Positions 19,415-27,971 of a stretch of DNA of 64,000 bases are shown in pieces (the stretch's first letter is position 1; every line of letters begins with the position of its first letter). The DNA lies in contig NZ_JAPNKE010000002.1 of NCBI RefSeq assembly GCF_026626665.1, positions 5,805,168 through 5,869,167 on the forward strand, written 5' to 3'. Origin of the DNA: Nannocystis pusilla (lineage in GTDB: Bacteria > Myxococcota_A > Polyangia > Nannocystales > Nannocystaceae). The notes below the pieces were generated by a model. It worked only from the letters and a program-made list of their open reading frames with translations. It was not told the origin of the DNA and ran no database searches. The position numbers were made by a program, and so were the translations under genes.

Positions 19415-19729
19415 TCACGCCGCGATCTCGCCGCTGCGCACCCCGCTGACGTAGTGCGCGAGCGCGGGCAGCTCGGGGCGCATCACCTCCGTGACCGGCG
19501 ACGTCGTCACGTCCGTCGCGTGCCCCCAGAACTGCAGGCGGCGCCCGATCCACTCCGCGTCGGCGCCGAGCGGCGGCAGCTGGACCGCGCGCAGGCGCAG
19601 CGCCGCGTGCTGCCGCAGCCACGCGCCGGTGCTGCGATCGCGGACGGCCACGCACTCGTCGGCCCGCAGGTGGTACTCCGTGTGCTTGGTCGCAAACACG
19701 CGATGACGGCGGCGGTTCTTCGGGTCCAT
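19415..19729 (-). CDS. Small basic protein, unknown function
   Basis: 104 residues from ATG 19729 (MDPKNRRRHRVFA). No signal or membrane segment. The first half is basic with AVRDRSTGAWLRQHAALRLRAV, the second holds WIGRRLQFWGH. Size and charge would suit a nucleic-acid-associated or PilZ-like small domain, but no family is recognised. It is divergently oriented to the rhomboid-like gene 90 bases away. Confidence 0.55.
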   Translation of the reverse strand: MDPKNRRRHRVFATKHTEYHLRADECVAVRDRSTGAWLRQHAALRLRAVQLPPLGADAEWIGRRLQFWGHATDVTTSPVTEVMRPELPALAHYVSGVRSGEIAA

Positions 19730-19819
19730 GCGCCGGAGCGTGCCAAACCCGCCCGGCGCACCGCAAAAACCGGCGTACATCGACGGGCGCGGCCGACGCA
19801 CCTGCTACACTCCCCGGAC

Positions 19820-20512
19820 GTGTCGACCTCGCCGTTCGCCAACTTGCCGCGCTTCCGGCCCGGCAGCTTCTGGCTGCTGGTGGCCGCCACGGCCGCCAGC
19901 GCGTTCGTCTCGGACCTGCCCGTCGCCCGCCTGCTCCTGCTCGGCGCGCCGTTCGTCAGCGAGCCCGCCCCGTGGCAGCCGCTCACCGCGCCGTTCCTGT
20001 TCCCCGAAGGTCAGCTCGCCGGCCTCATCGGCACCGGTCTGCTGCAGTGGCTCGTCGGCAGCCGGGTCGAGGGGCGGCTCGGCACCGCGCGCTACCTCGG
20101 CCTCGTCCTCGGCGCCGCCGTCCTCGGCTACCTGGTGCTCGGCCTCGTCGGCCTGGCCGTCCCGGCCGCCCTGGCCGCGCCGCTCGGAGGCACCACCCCG
20201 GTCGACATCGCCGCGGTCGTGGCCTTCGGCGTGTTGTTCGCGCGCGACCCCCTGGCCCTGTTCGGCGCCCTGCCGGTCAGCGTGCGCAGCTTCGCCGGCG
20301 TCGTCGTCGCGCTCCTGCTCCTCGGCCCGCTCCTGCGCGACGGCTGGCCGGGCATCGTCCCCGGCCTCGTCGCCGCCGGCCTCGCCCTCGTCCTCGTCCG
20401 TCGCTGGCAAAAGCGACCCGCCTCCGGCAAAGTCGGCCCGCGCAAGCGCGGCGGGGGCAAGCGCCCGCGCCACCTGCGGATCGTCGACGGCCGCGAGCAA
20501 TACCTGAACTGA
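19820..20512 (+). CDS. Rhomboid-like polytopic membrane protein, probably without protease activity
   Basis: 230 residues from GTG 19820. Five or six hydrophobic helices after a short N-terminus, in the pattern of rhomboid-family proteins (FWLLVAATAASAFV, LLQWLVGSRVEGRLGTARYL, a Gly/Ala-rich helix 4, and a basic C-tail RKRGGGKRPRHLR). The region where a GxSG catalytic serine would fall reads LGGTTPVDIAAVVAFG, and I see no matching late His, so it is more likely an inactive rhomboid relative. Leaderless-type promoter: TACACT ends 8 bases before GTG. A perfect GGACATGTCC palindrome (20514-20523) abuts the stop. Confidence 0.7.
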   Translation: MSTSPFANLPRFRPGSFWLLVAATAASAFVSDLPVARLLLLGAPFVSEPAPWQPLTAPFLFPEGQLAGLIGTGLLQWLVGSRVEGRLGTARYLGLVLGAAVLGYLVLGLVGLAVPAALAAPLGGTTPVDIAAVVAFGVLFARDPLALFGALPVSVRSFAGVVVALLLLGPLLRDGWPGIVPGLVAAGLALVLVRRWQKRPASGKVGPRKRGGGKRPRHLRIVDGREQYLN

Positions 20513-20513
20513 A

Positions 20514-20523
20514 GGACATGTCC
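20514..20523. repeat. GGACATGTCC palindrome abutting stop codon
   Basis: Perfect 10-base palindrome two bases after the TGA of the rhomboid-like gene. It is the loop-less form of the dispersed CATGTCC family. Confidence 0.6.
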
Positions 20524-20660
20524 CCTTCGCCCTGTCCGCGCCGCCTCCGCGTCCCCGCTCACGCTTCGCGCACCCCGGCGCCCCGCGCTCCTCTCCCCCT
20601 TCGCCGCGCACCCTGGCGCCCCGCGTCCGCGTCTTCGCTCTCCTCCTCGCCGCGCCGCGT

Positions 20661-20822
20661 CCCGCTGCGCGCCTCTCCTCCTCGCCGCGTACTCCGCATC
20701 TGCGCGCCTCCTCCTCGCCACGCCTCCCGGCGCCCCGCGTCCCCGCTGCGCGCCTCTCCTCCTCGCCACGTACTCCGCATCTGCGCGCCTCTTCCTCGCC
20801 CCGCCTCCCGGCGCCCCGCGCC
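20661..20822. repeat. 81-base tandem duplication
   Basis: Unit starting CCCGCTGCGCGCCTCTCC at 20661 and again at 20742; both contain GTACTCCGCATCTGCGCG and end CGGCGCCCCGCG. Copies differ at only a few positions, so the duplication looks recent. Confidence 0.75.
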
Positions 20823-21104
20823 CCCGCTCCGCACCCTCTTCGCGGCGCCTCCCAGGTCCCTGCGTCCGCTCCTCCCGCTCCCTCCTCGCCGCGCCCCGTG
20901 ACGCCCCACCTCCGCGCTCCTCTCTCCCCTCGCCGCGCCTCCCGGCCCCCGCGTCCCCCCCGCCGCGCCTCTCCGCTTGCCTCATTCCGCCTGTCCGTTC
21001 AGCCCTGTCCTCTGCGACCTGTCCCAAGTGACCTGTCCTTTCTCTCCTCCTGCGATGACGAGCCTGCAGTGACCTTCCGAAGCGACGAGCCGCGCGAAGC
21101 GGCG

Positions 21105-22487
21105 ATGACGACCAGCGTGGCCCGACCGTCGCCGTCGCGGCCGCTGCGTCGCGTGATGCTGCGGGTCACCGACGGCCCCGACCGCGACGCCCAGGTGCAG
21201 ACCGCGCGGCCGCGGCTGACGATCGGCCGCAGCGCGGTCAACGACCTCGTGCTCACCGACAGCTCGATCAGCGGCCTCCACGCCGAGCTGCAGCTCGGGT
21301 CCGGCGGCCCGCACGGCGCGGTGCTGCTGCGCGACCTCGGCAGCACCAACGGCACGCACGTCGGGGGCGTGCGGATCCGCGAGGCCTGGATCGAGCCGGG
21401 CGCGACGATCCACGTCGGCAAGACCGCGATCGCCTTCCTCGCCGAGGACGAGGTCCAGGTCCCGATCTCGCGCCAGACCCACTTCGGCGCGCTGCTCGGC
21501 CAGAGCCCCGGCATGCGCGAGCTGTTCGCCGTGCTCGAGCGGATCGCCGACACCGACATGAGCGTGCTGGTCGGCGGCGAGACCGGCTCGGGCAAGGAGC
21601 TGGTCGCGCGCGCGCTGCACGACGAGTCGCCGCGCCACAAGGGCCCGTTCGTGGTCCTCGACTGCAGCGCCCTGCCGCGCGAGCTGGCCGAGGCCGCGAT
21701 CCTCGGCCACCGCAAGGGCGCCTTCACCAGCGCGCTCGAGAGCCGCGCCGGCGCCTTCGAGGAGGCCCACGGCGGCACCCTCTTCCTCGACGAGATCGGC
21801 GAGCTGCCGCTCGAGCTGCAGCCCAAGCTGCTGCGCGTGCTCGACCGCCGCGAGGTCCAGCGGATCGGCGAGACCCAGGTGCGCAAGGTCGACGTCCGCG
21901 TGGTCGCGGCGACCCACCGCGACCTCAAGACGATGGTCGGCCAGGGCCTGTTCCGCGAGGACCTGTACTTCCGCCTGTCCGTCATGACCGTCGAGCTGCC
22001 GCCGCTGCGCGAGCGCGGCGACGACGTCCTGCTGCTGGCCGAGAAGTTCGTCAGCGACTTCACCCGCCCGCGCGGCGGCGGCGTCGTCCTCAGCCCGGCC
22101 GCGCGCCGGGCCCTCGTCGCCCACCCCTGGCCCGGCAACGTCCGCGAGCTCAAGAACACCATCGAGCGCGCGGTCCACTTCGCCAGCGCCGGCGTCATCG
22201 AGCCGGGCGACCTGTTCCTCGGCCGCCCCGGCCGCCCCGTCCCCGCGCCCGCGCCCGCCGAGACCCCGCCGCCCGAACCCGGCGACGAGACCCTGTTCGC
22301 CCAGCCGTTCAAGGAGGCCAAGCAGGCCATGCTCGACGCCTTCGAGCGCCGCTACTTCGCCCGCCTGCTCGAGCAACACGACGGCAACCTCAGCCGCGCC
22401 GCCGCGGCCGCCGGCATCACCCGCTACTACCTGCGCGAGCTGCTCAAGCGCCTCGGCCTCCACCGCGTGAAGGACGACGAGCCATGA
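21105..22487 (+). CDS. FHA-domain sigma-54-dependent transcriptional activator
   Basis: 460 residues from ATG 21105. FHA domain at about 35-115 (LTIGRSAVNDLVL, SGLHAEL, GSTNGTHVGG) for phosphothreonine binding; AAA+ sigma-54 interaction domain at about 126-360 with Walker A GETGSGKE (158-165), Walker B TLFLDE (225-230) and the R-finger region; Fis-type HTH at the C-terminus (GNLSRAAAAAGITRYYL). The loop that contacts sigma-54 reads GAFTSA instead of GAFTGA. Myxobacteria are rich in FHA activators that respond to Ser/Thr kinases; the kinase at 59057 is one possible partner but not linked. An in-frame GTG at 21069 is an alternative start. Confidence 0.93.
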   Translation: MTTSVARPSPSRPLRRVMLRVTDGPDRDAQVQTARPRLTIGRSAVNDLVLTDSSISGLHAELQLGSGGPHGAVLLRDLGSTNGTHVGGVRIREAWIEPGATIHVGKTAIAFLAEDEVQVPISRQTHFGALLGQSPGMRELFAVLERIADTDMSVLVGGETGSGKELVARALHDESPRHKGPFVVLDCSALPRELAEAAILGHRKGAFTSALESRAGAFEEAHGGTLFLDEIGELPLELQPKLLRVLDRREVQRIGETQVRKVDVRVVAATHRDLKTMVGQGLFREDLYFRLSVMTVELPPLRERGDDVLLLAEKFVSDFTRPRGGGVVLSPAARRALVAHPWPGNVRELKNTIERAVHFASAGVIEPGDLFLGRPGRPVPAPAPAETPPPEPGDETLFAQPFKEAKQAMLDAFERRYFARLLEQHDGNLSRAAAAAGITRYYLRELLKRLGLHRVKDDEP

Positions 22488-22725
22488 CCGAAGAGACCCG
22501 TCTCGAAGGCCAGCACACCGGGGCCGCCGCGTCCACCTGCCCCGAAGGACAGGCCGCCACGCCCGGCCCCGAACAGCCCGTCCTGGCCTCCGCACCGACC
22601 TGTCCCGAAGGACACGCCGCGGGTCCCGCCGCAGCCGCTCGCCCCGCCCCACACGCCGCGCTCACGAGCCCGACGCTCGCCCACCTCACCCGCTCCGCGG
22701 CGGCCTCTCGGCTGTCCTGCGCGCC

Positions 22726-23223
22726 ATGTCCCCGGAAACCTGTCCCAGCGGACACTCGCGCCCGGCGATCCCCGCCGTCCTGCGCACCGCCGCCCTGATC
22801 TGCTGGGCCGCCCTCGCCGGCGCCTGCGGCGATCGCAGCGGCGACCCGGTGCGCGCCGCCCAGGCGTTCACCGCCGCGGTCCAGCGCGGCGACATGAACG
22901 CCGTCTACCCGCTGCTCGAGCGGGCCGCCACCGAGCGCCTCACCGCGGCCGCGGCCCAGGCCTCCGACCAGGTCGGCGGTCGCCGGCGCATCGAGCCGGC
23001 CGAGATGCTGCAGATCGTCGACGTCGACCCCAACTTCGAGCTCGCCAGCGCCGAGCTGGTCGGCGACGGCGACCCCTCCGAGGCCAAGGACGGCGAGCTC
23101 GCCCAGGTGCGCCTGCTCGGCAGTCAGCAAGAGAGCCACACGCTCACCCTCGTGCGCGAGGAAGGCGCCTGGCGCGTGCGGATCCCCTTGCCCCCTCTTA
23201 CCCCTACGGCCACTACCCCATGA
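22726..23223 (+). CDS. Small lipoprotein, NTF2/DUF4878-like
   Basis: 165 residues. The ATG at 22726 lies inside a hairpin-family motif so that the first residues read MSPETCPSGHS. The membrane segment ICWAALAGAC ends in a lipobox (Cys about 34). The mature part (about 35-150) has the look of a small cone-shaped NTF2-type fold: VRAAQAFTAAVQRGDMNAVYPLL helix, then strands ending in EEGAWRVRIPLPP. Ends with ATGA overlap with the next gene, implying coupling. Function unknown. Confidence 0.7.
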   Translation: MSPETCPSGHSRPAIPAVLRTAALICWAALAGACGDRSGDPVRAAQAFTAAVQRGDMNAVYPLLERAATERLTAAAAQASDQVGGRRRIEPAEMLQIVDVDPNFELASAELVGDGDPSEAKDGELAQVRLLGSQQESHTLTLVREEGAWRVRIPLPPLTPTATTP

Positions 23224-24112
23224 ACTCGACCGAACCCCGCCCCACCGGACGGCCGGCCCTCGTCGGCTGGCTGCTGCCGTTCCTCTGCGTCAGCGCGGCG
23301 CTCATCGCCCACTGGTCGCTCAGCGTCCCGCCCGGCCCGCTGCCGCCGCCGGTCGCCAAGGATCCGCCGCCGAAGCCGAGCCCGGCCGCTGCCGCCGGCG
23401 GCGACGAGGACGACGACAAGGACAAGGACGGCTTCGAACCGTTCACCGCGCCGCGCGCCGCCAACCTGCTCGTGCAGCTGCACGAGGCCTACGACGGCGT
23501 CGCGTTCAAGGCCGAGCCGACCTTCGAGGCGTGGAGCGTGGCCCACCGCCCACTCATCACCCAGATCATCACTGCCACCCGCCTGCAGACCTTCAAGGGC
23601 CTGGTGCCGTCGCCGTCGGTCTCGACGTCGAACGTCGAGTGCCACACCGTCCGCTGCCGCTTCACCCTGTCGAGCAGCAAGCAGGAGGACCTGCAGCTGC
23701 TCCTCGACGCTTTGGCCGGCCTGCAGTTCGAGGGCGCCCCGCTGTGGCACACGTGGAAGCCCGACGAGATCGCCGAGGAGCCGGCCAAGCGCGCCAACGC
23801 CAAGCCACGCATGCGCACGCAGGTGCAGGTGTCGTTCGCCCGCGACCTGCCCAAGGTCGACCAGATCAACCTGCAGTCGGGCGCGCCGCTCAAGCCGGCG
23901 ACGATCACCCCGGTCAAGGTCCCGGGCCCGAGCACCGGCGCCCCGACCAAATCGCCGTCGACCGCGACCCCTCCGTCCCCGGCGGCCCCACCACCGGCCC
24001 GCGCCCGTCCACGGCGCAGCCGAGCAGCACCGCGCAGCCGAGCAGCACCGCGAGCCCGAGCACCGTCCCCGGCAGCACGCCCGCCGCCAAGGCGCCCGCG
24101 CACACGCCCTGA
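23220..24112 (+). CDS. Membrane-anchored protein of unknown function (one apparent frameshift)
   Basis: About 298 residues after repair. ATG overlaps the preceding TGA. One N-terminal membrane helix (LVGWLLPFLCVSAALIAHW), an acidic Asp/Lys linker, a globular domain (about 70-230) with a close Cys pair in VECHTVRCRF and an MRTQVQVSFARDL segment, then a Pro/Ser/Thr tail with repeats of TAQPSS. The frame opens into a 600-residue run through repeats unless one C is restored near 23970; that correction ends the protein at a TGA at 24110-24112. The Cys pair beside beta strands suggests a periplasmic domain. Probably one operon with the upstream lipoprotein. Confidence 0.65.
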
Positions 24113-24236
24113 GCCGCCGCGGACCGCGACCCATCACGCGTCCCGAGCGCGAAGTCGCGTCGCCGCCCCGAGCCGGGAGCGGCGCGAGACCGCGACCGAC
24201 GTCGAGCAACTCGCGGCCGCCCGCATCTCGTCCGGC

Positions 24237-24620
24237 CGCGCCCCCATCCTCGTCGATCCCCAGCGCCGCTCCTGCGACCTGCTCCGCGCGGCCGCCCGCA
24301 ACCTCGCCCCGCCGCGCCCCCATCCTCGCCGAGCCCCAGCGCCGCTCCTGCGACCTGCTCCCCGCGGCCGCCCGCATCTCGCCCCGCCGCGCCCCCATCC
24401 TCGCCGAGCCCCAGCGCCGCTCCTGCGACCTGCTCCCCGCCCGCAACCTCGCCCCGCCGCGCCCCATCCCTCGCCGAGCCCCACCGCCGCTCCTGCGACC
24501 CGAGGCAGCCCGCAACCTCGCCTCGCCGAGCTCCACCGCCGCTCCTGCGACCTGCTCCCCGCGGCCGCCCGCAACCTCGCCCCGCCGCGCCCCGTCCCTC
24601 GCCGAGCCTCCTTCCCGCGG
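24237..24620. repeat. Five-unit tandem repeat, period about 75
   Basis: Units share CAGCGCCGCTCCTGCGACC (or CACCGCC variant), landmarks at 24261, 24337, 24412, 24482 and 24534, so steps of 76, 75, 70 and 52. Most also contain CTGCTCCCCGCGGCCGCCCG and CAACCTCGCCCCGCCGCG. The tract fills the gap 24113-24689, which has no gene of its own. Not part of the CATGTCC family. Confidence 0.8.
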
Positions 24621-24689
24621 CCGCCGCAACCTCGTCCCGCCGCGCGCCCGGCCCGCAAGCCGCTGCCCGCGGCTGCTACGCTGCCTCGC

Positions 24690-25127
24690 GTGCGACGCTC
24701 CTGGCTCGGCCTCCTCCTGTGCTTCGGCAGCCTGTCCGCGTGCGGCGGCTCGGGCGACGACCTCGGCGGCATGCTGTCGGTCGACAGCGAAGAATACGGC
24801 GCCTGGACCATGTCCCCGACGACCTGCGTCTCCGGCGAGCACCGCCAGTTCTTCGGCGTCGACCTGACCGAGCGCGGCGACGTCGGCAGCGGCGTGCGGA
24901 TCGTCGACGACCCGGTCGACGGCTATTCGCTGGCGATGAACATCCCCGACCACGACCTCGCGCTCCTCGTCACCGCCGCCAGCGAGTGCGAGGTGTTCGA
25001 CGTCCATCTCGAGCGCGGCAACGTCCGCGTCAACAACATCTGGGCCGTCCAGGGCCACGCGATCCTCGAGTGCCGCGCCGCCGGGCTCGAGATCGTCGTC
25101 GACCTGCAGTTCTCCGGCTGCACTTGA
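24690..25127 (+). CDS. Small secreted lipoprotein
   Basis: 145 residues from GTG 24690 (VRRSWLGLLLCFGSLSAC): lipobox LSAC, Cys 18. The mature domain is beta-rich and has Cys at TTCVSG, SECEVF, LECRAAG and SGCT, enough for two disulfides. Family unknown. Leaderless-type promoter: TACGCT ends 7 bases before the GTG. Its stop codon is part of the following hairpin. Confidence 0.75.
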   Translation: MRRSWLGLLLCFGSLSACGGSGDDLGGMLSVDSEEYGAWTMSPTTCVSGEHRQFFGVDLTERGDVGSGVRIVDDPVDGYSLAMNIPDHDLALLVTAASECEVFDVHLERGNVRVNNIWAVQGHAILECRAAGLEIVVDLQFSGCT

Positions 25128-25153
25128 GGACATGCCTGAACAGGCATGTCCTC
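25126..25153 (+). terminator. 13-base-pair hairpin overlapping stop codon
   Basis: GAGGACATGCCTG (25126-25138), AA, CAGGCATGTCCTC (25141-25153), perfect. The GA of the TGA stop forms the first stem bases. A second family hairpin, CATGACCGATCGGCCATG, follows at about 25159-25176. No U-tract. Confidence 0.7.
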
Positions 25154-25498
25154 AATGACATGACCGATCGGCCATGCCCTTCGAGCCAGGCTCTCAGAAG
25201 GCCAAGCGCAGCCCGAGCCCGCCGCCGCGCGGGAGCACGAGCGGACCGACGGCCGGCCGGCCGCGCGTGGCCCCGCCTCGCGCACCGGCGATCGAAGGCT
25301 CGCTCACCGACACGCCCGCACGAGCGTCGCTCGCGACTCGGAGCTCCGCGCCGCTTCGACTGTGACCGTCGGCTCGGAGGCAGACGTGCTTCGCCCTCCG
25401 GCTCGCTGCCGGCGACCGGTGCTCCGCGCTCCTCGCCGCTCGCGACGAGGCCGGAGGCGACTGGCGTCGCGCTCCGGCCGGTCGCTGGCTCGCGGCGT
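25154..25498. other. Intergenic between convergent genes
   Basis: About 345 bases between the small lipoprotein and the end of pspA. Apart from the second hairpin noted at about 25159 I see only GC-rich sequence and no gene. Confidence 0.4.
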
Positions 25499-26318
25499 CT
25501 AGCCGCTGAGCTTCTTCTTCAGCTCTTCGAGCTGGGCGTCGATCTCGGCGGCCTTCAGGTCGTCGGAGCTGAGCTCTTCCGCGGGGGCGGGGCCGACTTG
25601 GCGTCGGCGCGGCCGGAGCCGAGCTGGCGCGGGTCTTCGGACTTGCCGGCGGTGAGGGCCATCTTGCGCTTGAGGGCCTCGAGTTGGTCGTCGACGTTGC
25701 CGGCCTCGAGGGCCTTGAACTGCGACTCGAGGCTGCCTTCCTCGAGCACGCCGCCGATCTCCGACGTCGCCTCGGCCTCGGCCTCGAGCTGGGTGACGCG
25801 CTCGGACATGCGGCCGAAGGTGTCGAAGGCCGACGTCGAGTTGATGCTCGACAGCGTCTCGTTGATGGTGCGCTGGGCCTCGGCCCGCTTCTGGCGCGAG
25901 ACCAGCAGGTTGCGCTTGCGCTTGGCCTCCTCGATCTTGGCGTCGAGGCCGCGGAGGGCGACCTTGAGCTGCTCGACCGAGTTCTTCTGCGCCTCCCACT
26001 GGTCCTTGAGCTGGGACGCGACCTCGTCGTGGTCGCCCTTGCGCTGCAGCGCGGCGCGGGCGAGGTTCTCGTCGCCGGCCTTGAGGGCCAGCATCGCCTT
26101 CTTCTCCCACTCGGCCGCCTTGGCGGCCTCCTGCTCCCACTGCTTCTTGATGCGCTTCTCATCGGCGATGGCGATCGCCACCTGCTTCTTGGCCTCGATG
26201 AGCTGCTGCTTCATGTCGACCAACACCTGATTGAGCATCTTCTCCGGGTCTTCGGCCCGGTTGATGAGCTCGTTGATGTTGGAGCGGATGAGGGTGCCGA
26301 GGCGTGAAAAAGTCCCAT
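25499..26318 (-). CDS. pspA: PspA/IM30 family protein (two apparent frameshifts)
   Basis: About 273 residues after repair. The N-terminus MGLFSRLGTLIRSNINELI with NRAEDPEKMLNQ is the membrane-binding helix and first heptads of PspA/Vipp1. A nearly continuous coiled coil follows, then a C-terminal tail with AEIDAQLEELKKKLSG. The family forms ESCRT-III-like assemblies that protect the inner membrane. Frame breaks: the A-run 26307-26311 (one T short on the coding strand, at CTTTTTCACGC) and G-run 25583-25587 (one C short). The ATG at 26318 begins just after the stop of the upstream gene, so the two form an operon. Confidence 0.85.
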
Positions 26319-26319
26319 C

Positions 26320-26739
26320 TCAGTTGCCCTCCTGGATGTCGCTGTGATTCGGCGCCGGGCGCCACGGGGTGAGCTGTTCCAAGTGACCGTCGAGCGCCAT
26401 CGCCATGTCCTCGACCATGGCCTGGAACTCGCTGAAATCGAGGTCGGCGAGCTGATGCGCGCCCGTCAGCAAGATCTGGTCGCCGTCGAGGGCGTAGGCG
26501 CAGTGCAGCGTGGTGTCGTTGAACTCGAGCAGGCGGCGGAACAGGCCCAGATGGTCGGGCGTCCGCTCGGTGACCGCGAAGATCGGCGACGAGTAGAGCA
26601 CGATCGGCTCGTCGATGCGGACCACGATGCGGATGCCCGAGTGACTCTCCGGCCCGACCACCCATGTGTCGTCGGAGACCTTCTCGTGGGGCAGCTCCAT
26701 CCGGAGCATGTACGATTCCAGCGTTTCTGCGTGACTCAT
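26320..26739 (-). CDS. YbjN/secretion-chaperone-like small protein, partner of pspA
   Basis: 139 residues from ATG 26739 (MSHAETLESYM). Acidic, no signal. Fold pattern alpha-beta(3)-alpha-beta-beta-alpha with GIRIVVRIDEPIVLYSSPIF, LLEFNDTTLHCAYALDGDQILLTG and FQAMVEDMAMAL resembles the type III secretion chaperone/YbjN superfamily. Such proteins bind partner proteins as dimers; coupling to pspA with one intervening base suggests it serves envelope stress, but this is inference. A longer frame upstream to 26850 is Pro-rich and unlikely to be translated. Confidence 0.7.
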   Translation of the reverse strand: MSHAETLESYMLRMELPHEKVSDDTWVVGPESHSGIRIVVRIDEPIVLYSSPIFAVTERTPDHLGLFRRLLEFNDTTLHCAYALDGDQILLTGAHQLADLDFSEFQAMVEDMAMALDGHLEQLTPWRPAPNHSDIQEGN

Positions 26740-27160
26740 GGAGGGTTCGGTGGGCGCGGGTGCCGGGGGCGGCGGCAGCGGCCGAGGCGGTCGCATCGGG
26801 CCAGTGAGACAAGTCTGTGGCACGACTGCGGCGCCTGAGCCCGGCAGCACGCCCGAGGTCAGCCACTATACGCGACGGTCCGTGGGGGCGGCAACCCAAA
26901 CTCCGTCAGGCGCGCCGCTTTGGCCGCTTTGCCCCCCTTTGCCGCCTTTGCCACCTTTGCAGGCGCGCGGGGCCGTGGTATCCGGGGGGCCCGCACAAGC
27001 GACGAACACCCCTGTCGGGGCCGCGCCAGTTTTACGGTCGCGGGGGCCTGAAACACCCCGGGCCGGGCCCCACGGAGCGCCTCCTACTCATGACATACCC
27101 TGCTCGGCGTCCTCACCGGCCTCGCTCTTTCGCCCCCTGCTGCCGCCGAGGGCTCGGTCG
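26740..27160. other. Divergent intergenic region
   Basis: 420 bases between the YbjN-like gene and uppS, so it should hold both promoters. It contains a short microsatellite-like run of GCC(N)CTTT repeats at about 26920-26962. No CATGTCC hairpin seen. Confidence 0.4.
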
Positions 27161-27970
27161 ATGAGCGCGCGCGGAGCGGGCGCGGGCGAGGGCCGCCGGC
27201 TGCCGCGGCACGTCGGCATCATCATGGACGGCAACGGCCGCTGGGCGCAGCAGAAGGGCCTGCCGCGCGAGGTCGGCCACGAGCACGGCGCCGACGCCGT
27301 CCGCCGGGTCGTCCGCGCCGCCCGCGAGCTCGGCGTCGAGGCGCTGACGCTGTTCGCCTTCTCGAGCCAGAACTGGGATCGGCCGCCGCAGGAGGTCTTC
27401 CACCTCATGCAGCTGCTCAACCGCTACCTGCTCGAAGAGCGGGCCGAGATCCTCGACAACAACATTCGGCTGATCACCGTCGGCGACACCGAGCGCCTGC
27501 CGAGCTACGTCCGCGACCCGATGCGCGAGCTCATCTCCGCCTCGGCGAACAACGAGAAGATGACGCTGTGCCTCGCGCTCAGCTACGGCGGGCGCGAGAT
27601 GATCACCGAGGCGGCGCGCCGCATCGCCCGCGCGGTCCAGGCCGGCAGCCTGCGGCCCGACGAGATCGACCCCAAGACGTTCTCCTCGTACCTCGACTCG
27701 AGCCGCCACCTGCCGCCGCTCGACCTCCTGATCCGCACCAGCGGCGAGCACCGGATCTCCAACTTCTTCCTGTGGGAGGTCGCCTACGCCGAGCTGTTCT
27801 TCACCGAGGTGCTGTGGCCCGACTTCGCGCGCGAGCACCTGATGGAGGCGCTCGACGACTTCAGTCGCCGCGAGCGCCGCTTCGGGCAGCTCCCCGGCGA
27901 GTCCGACGCCGACGCGCTCGACGAGCCGCCGGCCGTCGGGATCTTCCCCGCGCAACGAGGCAAGGGCTGA
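27161..27970 (+). CDS. uppS: Isoprenyl transferase (undecaprenyl diphosphate synthase)
   Basis: 269 residues. Cis-prenyltransferase with HVGIIMDGNGRWA (catalytic Asp23), FAFSSQNWDRP, LSYGGREMI and the C-terminal LLIRTSGEHRISNFFLWEVAYAELFF. It adds isopentenyl units to farnesyl diphosphate to make the C55 carrier for peptidoglycan and O-antigen. Followed one base later by cdsA, a pairing conserved in many bacteria. Confidence 0.95.
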   Translation: MSARGAGAGEGRRLPRHVGIIMDGNGRWAQQKGLPREVGHEHGADAVRRVVRAARELGVEALTLFAFSSQNWDRPPQEVFHLMQLLNRYLLEERAEILDNNIRLITVGDTERLPSYVRDPMRELISASANNEKMTLCLALSYGGREMITEAARRIARAVQAGSLRPDEIDPKTFSSYLDSSRHLPPLDLLIRTSGEHRISNFFLWEVAYAELFFTEVLWPDFAREHLMEALDDFSRRERRFGQLPGESDADALDEPPAVGIFPAQRGKG

Positions 27971-27971
27971 C

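Larger units (their letters stand above)
20513..21104. other. Intergenic pyrimidine-rich repeat tract
   Basis: About 590 bases, plus strand almost wholly C/T/G, without a credible gene. It contains the 81-base tandem duplication at 20661-20822 and looser copies of CTCCTCGCCGCG and GGCGCCCCGCG on both sides. Near 21000-21040 three CCTGTCC motifs occur shortly before the activator gene. Confidence 0.5.

Noticed and set aside
22484..22798. 104-residue frame overlapping the activator stop by ATGA
   Set aside because: Ala/Pro-rich, with two CPEG peptides that are translations of the repeat motif, and it overlaps the lipoprotein start at 22726; no domain or signal.
24113..24689. Continuation of the 23220 frame through the tandem repeat to 25127
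   Set aside because: The frame is open only because the repeat lacks stops; the second part is a separate lipoprotein with its own start, and a one-base repair ends the first gene at 24112.
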